Shown: positions 7,128 to 17,152, numbered from the stretch's first letter. The stretch: 25,559 nt of DNA from Linderina pennispora (GCF_002104995.1 NW_024468399.1:1-25559); one strand, 5' to 3'. The notes: generated by a model not told the origin, from the sequence alone. Translations and numbers: made by a program.

Positions 7128-8933
7128 ATGTGGGATGCAGAGTTTACCAGGCGAGTGCGCGCCGCTTCATTCCACGAAAACAGCGGCAGCGAGCCCTCAG
7201 AGCCCCGTGCTCGGCACCGAAGTAGCGCATCCGATGCCAGCGACCCGGTAGGCGTCGTAACCCGATCAATGGCACGGCGGCGTGAAGCCGAGCAGCAGCA
7301 GCAGCTCCAAGAGCCAACCCCGCCACTACTGCCTAACCACAGCAGCAGCCCGACCAGCCGGTACGTGCGACGGTCGCCGCAGTTCAACTACGACCGGTTC
7401 ATCCCAACACGCGCCAACGAAGCGGCCGACTACATTGGGCTTGTGCGCGCTAGCTCGCCCACAATTGCCGGTAGCGCGCTGCTTTTAGAGCAGCGCATAG
7501 CAACCGACACAGCAAACCGCACCTACGACGCAATGCTGCGCTCCGAGCTCCTCAACGACCACACGCCAATAGCCAATGCACCCAAGCCAAAATCGCCGAT
7601 CACCCGGCGGGCGTTGCGCGCCCAGTTGCCGCCGACCTCCCCCCAGCTACCCTCCCTGGCCATGCCCTGGTCGAGCAGCCAGGCGGGCAGTAGCCGGCCC
7701 AATACGCCGCCGGCCAGCCCCGGGCATTCGCCGGTGTTTGCGTACAAGTCGCCACGCCGCACATTGTCCAAGTCCGGCCGCACTATGCTAGACCGCGCCT
7801 CGCCGGTCCACGAGGCGTACCAGATGTCGCCAGTCAAGCCCGAGACCCGCCGCATGCTCAAGCCGCAACCCGCAGTCCGCCGGCTGCCGCGAGACCCCAT
7901 CAAGGTCCTGGATGCGCCTGGCATCAGCGACGACTACTACCTGAACCTGCTCGACTGGTCGATCAAGGACAAGGTTGCTGTGGCGCTCGGCTCGGCTGTA
8001 TTCCTGTGGGACGCCAAGACAAGCCAGGTCCGTGAGCTGTTCGACTCGGATGACCAGATAACATCCGTGAAATGGGCCGAGCGCGGGCGCCACCTCGCCA
8101 TCGGCACAAACTCTGGAACCGTGCAAATCTGGGATACAGAAAGATCCATGAAGATCCGAGACTTTGCTGGACACACACGTCGCGTCGGCTCGCTCGACTG
8201 GAACTCCACCACCATCAGCTCCGGCAGCCGCGACAAGCGCATTATAAACCGCGACACGCGCATGCGCCAGGCCGCCGTTGTGTCGACGTACTATGGACAT
8301 ATGCAGGAGGTCTGCGGTCTGCGCTGGTCGCCCGACAAGACGCAGCTGGCCAGCGGCGGCAACGACAACCAGCTGCTGATCTGGGATATCCGAAACACCC
8401 CGCTGAATGCGCTGATGCACGCCGACGAGCCCGAAATCGCCCCCGGCGCCCGTATGTTCCGCCGCCCGCTCTTCCGTCTCACTCACCATACTGCTGCTGT
8501 CAAGGCCCTGGCATGGTCGCCGACGCGTCGCGGCCTATTGGCTAGCGGCGGCGGCTCCGGCGACAAGACCATCCGGTTCTGGGATTCCACCACTGGCCGT
8601 CAGGTCTCGTGCACGGACTCGGGCTCGCAGGTCTGCAATCTGAGCTGGGCCAGGGACGGCTCGGAGCTCGTCAGCTCGCATGGGTTCTCGCAGAACCACG
8701 TTGTCGTGTGGGATTACCCGGCCATGAAGCCCGTGGGCGTGTTGCGCGGCCATACGGGCCGTGTACTGTATATGGCGCATAGCCCTGATGGCCAGACTGT
8801 GGTGACTGCGGCGCCCGACGAGACCCTGCGGTTCTGGAACGTGTTTCCGAAGCCTGTGCTGCCAAATGCCGGCCTGGCGCTGCTGGGAGCCAGTGCCAGC
8901 GGTCTGATGCTGGATCTAGCTCCTGTGCGCTGA
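7128..8933 (+). CDS. CDH1: APC/C activator Cdh1 (Fizzy-related)
   Basis: This intact single-exon protein of 601 residues activates the anaphase-promoting complex and selects D-box/KEN-box substrates in late mitosis and G1. The N-terminus MWDAEFTRRVR parallels the Cdh1 opening (M-x-x-E-Y-E-R-R-L). The C-box is DRFIPTR at residues 89-95, followed by a YDAMLRSELL element like Cdh1's YxxLLKNELL. Many Ser/Thr-Pro sites (RRSP, KSPIT, NTPPASP, MSPVK) fit inhibition by CDK. The WD40 propeller starts at VLDAPGISDDYYLNLLDW near residue 264. It contains SSGSRD, EVCGLRWSPD, ASGGNDNQLLIWD and GGGSGDKTIRFWD. The last residues are VR rather than the usual IR tail that docks on APC3. Other Cdc20-family members are possible, but the N-terminus favours Cdh1. 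Confidence 0.88.
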   Translation: MWDAEFTRRVRAASFHENSGSEPSEPRARHRSSASDASDPVGVVTRSMARRREAEQQQQLQEPTPPLLPNHSSSPTSRYVRRSPQFNYDRFIPTRANEAADYIGLVRASSPTIAGSALLLEQRIATDTANRTYDAMLRSELLNDHTPIANAPKPKSPITRRALRAQLPPTSPQLPSLAMPWSSSQAGSSRPNTPPASPGHSPVFAYKSPRRTLSKSGRTMLDRASPVHEAYQMSPVKPETRRMLKPQPAVRRLPRDPIKVLDAPGISDDYYLNLLDWSIKDKVAVALGSAVFLWDAKTSQVRELFDSDDQITSVKWAERGRHLAIGTNSGTVQIWDTERSMKIRDFAGHTRRVGSLDWNSTTISSGSRDKRIINRDTRMRQAAVVSTYYGHMQEVCGLRWSPDKTQLASGGNDNQLLIWDIRNTPLNALMHADEPEIAPGARMFRRPLFRLTHHTAAVKALAWSPTRRGLLASGGGSGDKTIRFWDSTTGRQVSCTDSGSQVCNLSWARDGSELVSSHGFSQNHVVVWDYPAMKPVGVLRGHTGRVLYMAHSPDGQTVVTAAPDETLRFWNVFPKPVLPNAGLALLGASASGLMLDLAPVR

Positions 8934-8944
8934 ATTTTGTTGTG

Positions 8945-8950
8945 AATAAA
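8945..8950 (+). terminator. Polyadenylation signal of Cdh1
   Basis: A canonical AATAAA lies 12 bp after the Cdh1 stop codon, in an otherwise ordinary spacer of about 230 bp before the OTU gene. Confidence 0.5.
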
Positions 8951-9167
8951 GCTGCTATGTTCTTGGAGCGGGGAAGGAATTGGCGGGCTCTCTCCGCACA
9001 CTCAATACGCCGGCATCAATACCCGTCCTCCCCAATTTTATAGCCTCCTGTTTGCAACTGGGTGAGCAGCCACCATCTTGCTTCCTTCCGCCTCTCTTTG
9101 CCTCTATTAGGTTTATCTCGGTCGGAAATTTGCACCTACACTTTCTCTATTTCGCCAATTCCGCTGA

Positions 9168-10735
9168 ATGGTTCGAACGCATTCCGAAGGCCAGGGCTCA
9201 AAACGACACAGCTCAAGTACGTAACCTCAGCAGACCCATCCGCCCTGTCTATCACACATCTTCCGACTCGTGCTCACTCGCTAACACTGTCAACACACTT
9301 TTTATCGCTTTTTTTGCCCTAGTGAAAGGAAAAAAGCACTTGGTCAGGGTAAGCTGTGGAAACTGCCCGGAAACCGCCTCGTCCCTCTACCGGGTGTACG
9401 TGATGGCTGCAGTGTGAATGCTGAAAATACGCTTCTTTTTATATAGCACTTTGACCCAGAGACACATGGCTACGACGATTTCACCCGTCTGAACCGGGCG
9501 CTGAAGAAGATCGGGCTATACTGCAAGGAAATGGACGGTGACGGCAACTGCCTATTCAGGTAACCTAACCACAACGACTTCATTGAAGCGCCTAAATATA
9601 GACACCTGCATTTCATTTAACGAGGCATTACTTAGAGCCCTGGCCGACCAGGTGGATGGGACCCCTGATACGCACTCGCGGCACCGCGTAGCCGTGTGCG
9701 ACTACATGGATCAGCATGCGGACGAATTCGCGCCGTTCATCGACGAATCGCAGCCGTTTCCGCAGTATGTGTACAATATGCGGCGACTGGGCGTGTTTGC
9801 GGGCAATCTGGAGCTGGTGGCGTTTGCGCGCAACTACCGCGTCGACATAAAAGTGTACCAGCTCGGCGGCAACGTGTTTGTCATCAGCGGGGCGCCGTCC
9901 GACCAGCCCAACAGCACACAGCGCAATATGCCGCCGGTGCATATCGCCTACCATTCGTACGAGCACTACTCGTCGGTGCGCAACCGGCATGGCCCGCACA
10001 ACGGCCTGCCAAAGATTAAAGCAAGTAGTCAGGACAGCAATGCGCCGCCGCTGGATGACCAGGCAGGCGTGGTATTGCCAAAGGCCGCGGTGAAGGCGCG
10101 CCCAAGCACGCATGACTCGCGCGCACACTGTATTATAATGTAGACTAAAAACGTAGTGAATGCCATTTGGAATAAAATGCGCGGCGGTCTCCCATGTGTA
10201 GGTAGCAGCTCCGGAGCCTGGAGATGGCGGGGATTCGGATGACGACTTTGCAAGAAGAGCAGCGGATGAGAGCTCGCCCATGACACCGATGGAGAAGATT
10301 GTCATGGATTCGACTGGCGTGCTTAATCATGCGCTGGTGCGCCGTCTACTGCAGGACCAGGACCAGGACCAAGTTATTGAGGCACTGGTAGAGTGGATGG
10401 CCAAAGACGACAGCTCTTGGTGGGCTACAGACGGGCCAGCAAACTACAATGGTCCGGATCAGCCAATCGAGCCAAAAGAACTAAAGGAGTCGGAGGAGTC
10501 CGAGGAACACAAGGACCAACACGAGCAACACGAGCAAAAAGTGTCAAAGAAGCCAACAAAGGGTGCCGCACGCCAAAAGAAGGCCGAATCGAAGAAGCAG
10601 CGCAAGGAAATGGCCAAGATCAAGAAACGCAAGGCGCACCAAAAGCAGCAACAGCAACAGGCAACGGCAACGACAGCCGCGAGCGACACAGAGGAGATTG
10701 ACATTTCAAAGCACATGAAGCAGGTCTACATTTAA
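9168..10735 (+). CDS. OTU-family deubiquitinase, OTUD3-like
   Basis: I propose five exons: 9168-9216, 9323-9348, 9447-9559, 9636-10129 and 10206-10735. They give about 403 residues with all phases agreeing. The OTU active site is split by intron 3: DGDGNCLF, then RALADQVDG (catalytic Asp and Cys). The catalytic-His block is VHIAYHSYEHYSSVR. FAGNLELVAFARNY is a further family block. The last exon adds a UBA-like helix set (MEKIVMDSTGVLNHALVRRL) and a basic coiled tail (KKQRKEMAKIKKRKAHQK), the same order as in OTUD3. Exons 1-2 and the last intron are the least certain; the donor could also be a few bases away. A DQDQDQ and a Gln run are present. It converges on the M28 gene with only 9 bp between stop codons. 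Confidence 0.82.
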
Positions 10736-10744
10736 AAGAAAGAT

Positions 10745-12561
10745 TTAGAACATGTCTGCAACAAGATACGCCCAGGCAGCCAGTGCCGCGGCGCTGCGCC
10801 TGAGCTGGCCCGCATCAATGACCTCCATACGGTCGCTGTTGGCGTGGTGGTGGCGGAAGTAATGGTCCTCCCAGTGCGGCTCCAGCGGGGTCAGGTTGCC
10901 CTCGGGGCTCAGGCTTAACACACCCGCGCACGGCACGCCGGCATTGCACAGACCCATAATGTCCTCGCCAGGCGCATCCTCCACGACCGTGATGTTGCCA
11001 GCGCCCAGGACCTTGATGAGATCCTGGCCGTAGTTGACCAGGTTGCTGACCAGCTTCTTGTCGGCCTGGACAGCCAGCCCCAGGGCTCAAATACGCCAAT
11101 GTCGCTTTCAAACGCAAACCGGTGCTTGTGGATCTCGTCCTTGTGTGCCTCCAGGTACGCGTTGGCGCCGCGCTGCAGCGTCTCCCCGTTGTTCCACATG
11201 ACGACGCGGATCGTGCGACGTGCCGCACGGCCTTCCTTGGCGATCAGCCGCGCGGCCTCCCAGGCCAAAAACGCACCGGCACCGTCGTCCATAGCACCGA
11301 CGCCGACATCCCACGAATCAAAGTGGCCCGACAGCAGCACGATCTCGTCCGGGTACTCGGCGCCCTTGAAGTCAACGATGATGTTGGACGACTGCTTGGA
11401 GGATTCGGTGAACTTGTTGTTCATAACCAGCTTGGCGCGCGGGAACACGTGGTCGGCAGACTTGCCTGCAAGCGCCCGCCTGTACATGCGCTCAATGAGC
11501 CCGGCGTCGGCCGGCGAGACCGATGCTGCTGGGATTGACGCCCGGATCGAGTTGCCCGTATGCACCGAGTCCACCGACGAGTCAGGCGTCGCCGACTGCA
11601 CCAGCACAGCAAGCGCGCCGAGCTTGGCTGCCTGCTGGGCGCCGCTACCGCGGAACTTCACTACCCTGTCGTATCCTGAAAAGTGCATGTTGAACAGCAC
11701 GATGTTGCCCGAGATCACGTCAGAGCCAAGCGCTGCCAGCTCCTCGAACGAGTGCACGGGAATGATCTTGGCCTCGATGCCCTGCGGTGGGGTAGACACG
11801 GAGTTGCCGAGTCCGAGCACGGGGATGTCGATGAAGCCCGAGGGCCGCGTGGGCGCAAACAGCCGCAGCGACTCGCTGCCACGCACCCACTGGTTGACCC
11901 ACACAGGCTCGGCCCAGGCCGTCAGATTCGTGTCCTCCTGCTTGATTGTCTTGAGGACCCACTCGGCGCTCCGGTCGTATCCGTCGCTGCCCGTCATGCG
12001 GTGCCCATACAGGTCTGTCATCTCCGCCAGCCGGTCCCACGCAACCGTGTTGTTTTCGTCAAACCCCGCGTCAAGCAGGTTCTCGACCGTCAGCAGCGTC
12101 TCGGTGCCTGTACCGATAGTCGTCGGCGTGAAGGTCGCTGGGTTTATCTTCGTCGGGTCGTACATTCCGCACTTGATGAATGCGATTAGTCCGCCAATCA
12201 TCAAGAGCCCGCCTGCCAGTACCATCAGGCGCTTGGAGCTGCCGGGCACACTGCTGTCCAGTGGACGCGGAGCCAGCGGCGTGTAACCGTTGCTGGAGAC
12301 GGCCAGGGTTGGCTCACCGATATCCTCGTAGGGAGGGGTGTCGATGAACGGCTTCTTTTCGTTCAGGTCGATGGACGATCTCTTTTCACCCATGTCGATG
12401 GACGCGTGCTCGCTGTGCGTGCTGATGGTGTGCGAGGTGCCGCCTGGAGGCTGCGACGATGCTGGTGCCGCTTCGGCCGACTGGCGCGCAAGGACCTCGG
12501 ACCGCAGAGGCGGCAGTCCCCAAGGCACAGGCTTCTTTTCATCGGGAATCATCTTACACAT
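10745..12561 (-). CDS. M28 metallopeptidase, carboxypeptidase Q-like, membrane-anchored (one frame break)
   Basis: A cytoplasmic N-tail of about 110 residues precedes one transmembrane segment (MVLAGGLLMIGGLIAFI), giving type II topology. A PA-type insert follows (SGNIVLFNMHFSGYDRVVKF...GALAVLV). The catalytic zinc domain has ligands in LSGHFDSW, AMDDGAG, WNNGE, FESDIG and YFRHHHANSD, and the C-terminus AAALAAWAYLVADMF matches the carboxypeptidase Q group. The family cleaves dipeptides or peptide ends in vacuole, lysosome or outside the cell. Two oddities stand out. The frame breaks in the run 11088-11091 (one base missing). The usual Glu-Glu pair after the TRP is Gly-Glu here, so the general base is missing in this sequence. 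The start MCKMIPDEKKPV at 12561 is the first ATG; another lies three codons on. Confidence 0.82.
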
Positions 12562-12887
12562 AAAGGAATACAGGAATGAATGCTAGAAATAATATGGAGA
12601 TAGAAAGTGCAGTAGGAAAAAACGTGTATAGCGGAGGAGAAGAGGGGAAGGATGAGAAGCCATTGCGTGACTTTATAACTGGTATCGTGGCCATGCTGAA
12701 AATCGCCAACAACGCCGCACCCGGTTTCCTCCTAGCTGTGGACCCCCTCGAAACATCAGTCATCAGTCCAATTACACACGGAAAAAGCTGTATATTACCG
12801 CCTTCAGCTAGCACAAGAACAAGAGCCACTTCATGTCTAAGAAATCTGCACGATACCCTGTGGGCACCACCGCCAGGCGGGACAGAG
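12562..12887. other. Intergenic spacer between the CK2-beta stop and the M28 gene start
   Basis: This 326-bp stretch should carry the M28 promoter and the CK2-beta 3'UTR, since both genes read leftward. I see no additional coding frame with recognisable content and no repeat. Confidence 0.4.
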
Positions 12888-13653
12888 CTACTTCTTGTCG
12901 GCACTGAGCCGCTGCTTCTGCTGCTCGCGCTGTTCGTCCTGCCACCTGTGCAGCTCAGCAATGTTGTGCAGCTTGAACCCAAAGATTCTCGGCACATACC
13001 GCTGGTCGCTGGGCGCAGGCTTCAGCGACGGGTACACCTGGAACAGCATGTGCGGGAAGCTGGTGCCGAAATGTGCCCCCATCAATCATATTGTGGCGGA
13101 CGCGACTTTGGGTTATACACGTCCTCGCACCGGCAGCAGTACAGCTTGACCGCCTTTTGGTTCGGAATGTCAGTTACACCCACCGGCAGCAGCTGGTTGC
13201 CCTGGCAGTACACGCGTGGGCACCGCCCAAAGTCACCGCGCTTGTACTTGTCCAGCATCTTCACCAGCCCGCGCGCCGTGATGATGTAGCGTGCATGGAT
13301 GAGCCCGTACAGGTGCTTTGCCGACCGCTCCACCTGGTCCCGCAGGTCGTCAGACATGGGCTTATCCGGCAGCCGGTCCGTAATCAGCTCCAGCGCCTTC
13401 TGGTAGTGCGGCACCTCGAAATTCAGCCCTGTCAGGTTGAACCGGTCCAGAATGTAGTCCTCATCCACATCGCAGTAGTACTCATTGCCCTCCAGCGACA
13501 TAAACCACTCCACCCAGTACTTGGCAAACTCCGAGTCCGAATCCGTGCTGCTGAGCTCGTTGACTACATGCGGTGCGAAAGGTTAGCACGGCTGCCGCTT
13601 CAGAGAATGCTGCGCTAGCGGTCCTAGCGAGGCCGAATCGCAAACTTACTCAT
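12888..13653 (-). CDS. CKB1: Casein kinase II regulatory subunit beta (one frame break)
   Basis: This is the regulatory dimer of the CK2 holoenzyme. Exon 2 (12888-13563) encodes [20 protein letters not shown], then [34 protein letters not shown] and the zinc finger GRCPRVYC...[11 protein letters not shown]. The end is [26 protein letters not shown] and a [11 protein letters not shown] tail like yeast Ckb1. Exon 1 appears to contribute only four coding bases, ATG plus A (13650-13653), before a perfect GTAAGT donor. The acceptor is TGTAG ending at 13564, and the join gives [15 protein letters not shown] frame break between PKSRPPQYD and GAHFGTSF, around 13076-13095, fits one missing base. The subunit is conserved and usually single or paired, so error is likelier than decay. 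Confidence 0.87.
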
Positions 13654-14472
13654 GTTTTTGCACTTGGAACTGAAAAAGCGTTAATGGAATTATACAAAAA
13701 GGCGCGCTGAATTGAGGTGGTGCTGGAGTATGCTGCCCCAGGCGCAATGGAAAATGCCTGGCTGAAACTCGAGTTGGTCAGCCGTGCCCACTAGCGTTTT
13801 CGATCAAAGCCCGATCAGATCAGGCAATCGGCAGTCCATCGCACCACCGGACAGGCCGCAAAGTTTTTGGGACCGGTCTATTTCTGATGTTACTCAACAG
13901 ACGATGGACCCGCCAAATCAAGATCCAAGCGTGCGACGTGCCCACGCCCATGCCCATGCGGCGGAAGGCTGCATGCTTACACACTGGTTCTTGCGCCTGC
14001 ACATTGCCAGTCAGCACACAAGTCCACCCCATCCTCGCCATCGATTCCGCCTATTTCAGCGAATCACCGCTGTCGCCGATCTTCTCCCCTCGGCGACCCA
14101 AATGTACCCCCTCCCCAAGTGTTTTTTTCTTCTTGGGACACGGTTGATTTCCTGGACCTTCGACGAGGACGCACTGATGTACCCGCTGGCCGCAGAGCCA
14201 GGAGGAACTCTCTTTCCTTTTCTCTTCACGAAAACATTCGCTTCCTCTTATTTATTCGCCCGCATATTGTCTCTTCTGGGTGCCGCCGCTTGACGACTGG
14301 GCTCTATTCTTTTGGCTGAAAAATTCCAGTAGAACAGCGCCACGGAATAACAAACACACATACGCGCATTTACTTCTTTCCCTCTTGGTAGCCCGCCTGC
14401 TCCTCTGTCCTGCGTCTCTTTCCTTGCAACCCTTCTATTTCCACTCGTTTTATTATTTCCAATTCCAGCAAC
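13654..14472. promoter_or_regulatory. Divergent promoter region, CK2-beta / mannosyltransferase
   Basis: About 820 bp lie between two divergently transcribed genes. The part next to the mannosyltransferase ATG is long and pyrimidine-rich (CTTCTTTCCCTCTTG, CTCTTTCCTTGC), ending in a CA-rich leader before the start. Open frames here (for example from 13784) are low-complexity His/Ala/Pro strings without domain support, and I do not call them. Confidence 0.4.
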
Positions 14473-15789
14473 ATGGGAATTCCCAAGATTACCGGGTTCA
14501 CGCCCACCGCACGCATGTACAAGCTCGGCGTGATGCTGGCTGCCTCGGTAACGGTCTGCTTCACGCTGTGGCTGGTCTCGCACTCGCTCGGTACCCAGAC
14601 AACCGCCAACCTGCGCACCAGCCTGCCTCTGCCAAACATCCTCAAGGGCAGCCAACAGCAACAGCAACAGCAGCAGGAGCAGGAGCAGAAAGACATGTAC
14701 GGGATCGCCACCGACTCAATTCCGCCTGCCCGCATCTCGTACGATGAGCCAGTTGCCGGCGAGCGTGTGAACGCCGCCATCGTTGTGCTGGTGCGCAACT
14801 CTGAGCTGAACGGCCTGCGCAAGAGCATGCGCATGTTTGAGGATCGCTTCAACCGGCGGTTCAAGTACCCGTACGTGCTGCTGAACGACGAGCCGTTCAC
14901 ACAAGAGTTCAAGGACGGCATCTCGGCGATCACCAAGAACGAGCTGCGCTTTGGCACGCTGAACGAGACCTACTGGGGCTACTCGAAGAGTGTGACGCCT
15001 GAGAAGACCGCCGAGAAGCTCGAGTACAACAAGAACCGGTACCTGTACGGTGGCTCGCTGTCATACCGCTTCATGTGCCGCTTCCAGTCGGGTCTGTTCT
15101 ACAAGCACCCGCTGGTGGCCGACCTGGACTGGTACTGGCGCCTGGAGCCTGACGTCGAGTACTACTGCGACATCGACTACGACCCCTTCGTTTACATGAA
15201 GAAGAAGGGCCTCAAGTACGGTTTCACCATTGCGCCGCGCGAGGGCCGCCGGACGGTCGAGACTCTGTGGCACCACACACGCGAGTGGATCAAGAAGAAC
15301 CCGCATCTGCTGCCCGAGAACTCGCTGGTCAACTGGGTCATGGGCACCGACGGCAACTACAACCTGTGCCATTTCTGGTCCAACTTTGAGATTGTCGATC
15401 TGTCGCTGTACCGCAGCGAGGCCTACGAGTCGTACTTCAACTACCTCGACGACGCACAGGGCTTCTTCTACGAGCGCTGGGGCGACGCCCCGATCCACTC
15501 CATTGCCGCCACCCTGCTCCTGCACAAGGGCCAGATCCACTGGTTCGAGGACATTGGCTACCAGCACCCTGGCAACATGCACTGTCCGCGCGACCCCGCC
15601 ATGCACGCAAAATGCATTTGCGATCCTGGCAAGGCCTACACGTACCGCTCGGCGTGCCAGACGCGATTTGCCAAGGTTAACAACATGACCAAGGCCCGCA
15701 TGCTGGAGATTATCCACGACACCGAGCCCAAGGAGGAGGAAGAGGGCGAGCAGCAAGCGAACGGTGCTGAGCAGCCCAAGAAGCAATAG
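14473..15789 (+). CDS. Alpha-1,2-mannosyltransferase, Kre2/Mnt1 (Ktr) family GT15
   Basis: This intact single-exon type II Golgi protein of 438 residues adds mannose to O- and N-glycans of cell-wall proteins. A cytoplasmic tail of about 18 residues precedes a membrane anchor (LGVMLAASVTVCFTLWLVS). A Gln-rich stem follows, with an eight-Gln run at about 14655-14678. The GT15 catalytic domain starts AAIVVLVRNSELNGLRKSM. It holds the metal/nucleotide site EPDVEYYCDIDYDPF, the block YGGSLSYRFMCRFQSG, and the C-terminal signature ESYFNYLDDAQGFFYERWG. DAPIHSIAATLLL follows, then the HCPRDP and CICDPG cysteine region typical of Ktr proteins. The tail is acidic and Gln/Lys-rich. Which of the Kre2/Ktr paralogues it equals cannot be read from one sequence. 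Confidence 0.9.
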   Translation: MGIPKITGFTPTARMYKLGVMLAASVTVCFTLWLVSHSLGTQTTANLRTSLPLPNILKGSQQQQQQQQEQEQKDMYGIATDSIPPARISYDEPVAGERVNAAIVVLVRNSELNGLRKSMRMFEDRFNRRFKYPYVLLNDEPFTQEFKDGISAITKNELRFGTLNETYWGYSKSVTPEKTAEKLEYNKNRYLYGGSLSYRFMCRFQSGLFYKHPLVADLDWYWRLEPDVEYYCDIDYDPFVYMKKKGLKYGFTIAPREGRRTVETLWHHTREWIKKNPHLLPENSLVNWVMGTDGNYNLCHFWSNFEIVDLSLYRSEAYESYFNYLDDAQGFFYERWGDAPIHSIAATLLLHKGQIHWFEDIGYQHPGNMHCPRDPAMHAKCICDPGKAYTYRSACQTRFAKVNNMTKARMLEIIHDTEPKEEEEGEQQANGAEQPKKQ

Positions 15790-16295
15790 GCGCGCTACTC
15801 CAGCCCCCTCCCTTTGCGATACCGCTGTCTCTCGCGCCTGCCCTGTACCATAGCCCTCCCTCAAAAGTTAGCCCTCTTTCCCGCCCCCTTCAGCAGCCTC
15901 CCTCCGCATACATCTTTTTTGGCTGCCTGTCTCCTCATCCTCCCCTTCCTTCACACTGCCAATCCGCCGCTTCCTCCCTTCACCTCCCTCCCAGGCCAAT
16001 CACTAGCTCTAGCTTTTTACACTTTTTATCTTCCACTTTTTTCTCCTATAGAAGGAAAAATATACTTTTTTCTCGGAAACTCAGCCTTCGATTCTTGAAT
16101 TCTATGGACTGCCGGTCCCCTAGTAGATAAGATGTACGCTGATGTCGTGTTCATCCACAGCGATCCATGATCTGCGCTTTGTTGTGTATAGTAGCAGCAC
16201 GCACAGCCAAGTTCGGTCTAGCGAGTGTGTTTGACCTATTTACTTGGTTTGCTGAAGGAGAAAAGCTAATTGCATTTTTGAAATGGGGCTTTGGT
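15790..16295. other. 3' intergenic region
   Basis: These are pyrimidine-rich, non-coding-looking 500 bp between the convergent mannosyltransferase and lysozyme genes. I see no RNA gene, repeat or supported open frame. Confidence 0.4.
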
Positions 16296-17111
16296 TTACT
16301 TGCAGCTCGGGAACGCCTGCTTCTTGGACGGAACCTTAGCCAACCGCATCTCCTCGTCACGGCGCCTCTTAAGGCCCGGCAGGATCTTTCCCTTGGACGA
16401 GCGCCAGTTGGGGAACACGCTGTCAATGACCTTGTTCGGGTTTTCTCCCTTGTTAAGACGGCCGGTCAACTCCGACGAAGCCAGATTGCCGCACCCAATG
16501 TTGAACACCCACGAAGTGAGCGCGCCCCACTGGTTGTCGTTCAGCTTGACATTGGACTTTAGCAACTTGGCGAGGCACGCCGTGTGGACAGCGACATCCT
16601 GGCTCATCAGTGCGCTGGCCGTGGCCTGGGTCAACGGGAACTTGTACTTGACCTCCTTGCACCCCTCCTGCTGGCATTTGTGGCCGTATCCGACGGTCTG
16701 GAAGCCTGAGGGATCGGGTGAGGGCTGCGGCACGAAGCTCTCGAAAGACTTGATCAGCTTAGTAGCTCTGGCATTGGTGCCCTTGCAGTACGTGCCTGTA
16801 GGCTTGGGGTTAGGCTTGCTGTCCCCGCCGCTGCATTTCTTAGCGACAAAACCATTCTTGCCTGTCTTGACGTAGTAGTCAGAAATGTAGCAGCCATCCA
16901 TGGTCCTGTCCCAGATCGTGTTGCCCTTGACGTCTGTCCCTGTGGCCTGACACGAGATCTTGATGTCCTGGTTGAGCTTGTATGTCTTCACCACCTTTCC
17001 AGATGTACTTGGCGAGGAGCGACAGTTGATAACACTAGCCTTCTGGATAGGGTAGGCACTGGTCAATGCGATAGAGGCGAGGAAGGCTGACGTGATGGCA
17101 ATAAACTTCAT
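16296..17111 (-). CDS. Secreted GH24 (phage-type) lysozyme with N-terminal SH3-like domain
   Basis: An intact 271-residue protein. Residues 1-19 are a signal peptide (MKFIAITSAFLASIALTSA). Residues 25-93 form a bacterial-type SH3-like domain (SVINCRSSPSTSGKVV...GFVAKKC) with paired cysteines. A Lys/Pro linker follows. The GH24 domain carries the Glu of IKSFESF (E124), the Asp of PDPSG (D133) and the Thr of TVGYGH (T139), the expected Glu-Asp-Thr active site. It also carries WVFNIGCGNL and the late block PGLKRRRDEE. It should cleave bacterial peptidoglycan outside the cell. GH24 is a phage/bacterial family, so an ancient transfer into fungi is likely. It lies divergent to the chitinase gene. 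A TATAAAA box sits about 125 bp upstream, with a CA-rich 5' leader. Confidence 0.9.
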   Translation of the reverse strand: MKFIAITSAFLASIALTSAYPIQKASVINCRSSPSTSGKVVKTYKLNQDIKISCQATGTDVKGNTIWDRTMDGCYISDYYVKTGKNGFVAKKCSGGDSKPNPKPTGTYCKGTNARATKLIKSFESFVPQPSPDPSGFQTVGYGHKCQQEGCKEVKYKFPLTQATASALMSQDVAVHTACLAKLLKSNVKLNDNQWGALTSWVFNIGCGNLASSELTGRLNKGENPNKVIDSVFPNWRSSKGKILPGLKRRRDEEMRLAKVPSKKQAFPSCK

Positions 17112-17152
17112 TTTTAAAAGGGAGGGCAGATAGTAGTACTTGGATGTCCGTG

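Noticed and set aside
11099-12286. 395-codon plus-strand open frame opposite the M28 peptidase
   Set aside because: Long antisense frames are common in GC-rich genes; the minus strand has complete M28 zinc ligands and this one has no recognisable domain.
13784-14293. 169-codon open frame upstream of the mannosyltransferase
   Set aside because: Pro/His/Ser strings without a domain, and located in a promoter-like pyrimidine-rich region.
15061-15864. 267-codon minus-strand frame opposite the mannosyltransferase
   Set aside because: Val/Leu/Ala-rich antisense shadow of the GT15 catalytic domain.
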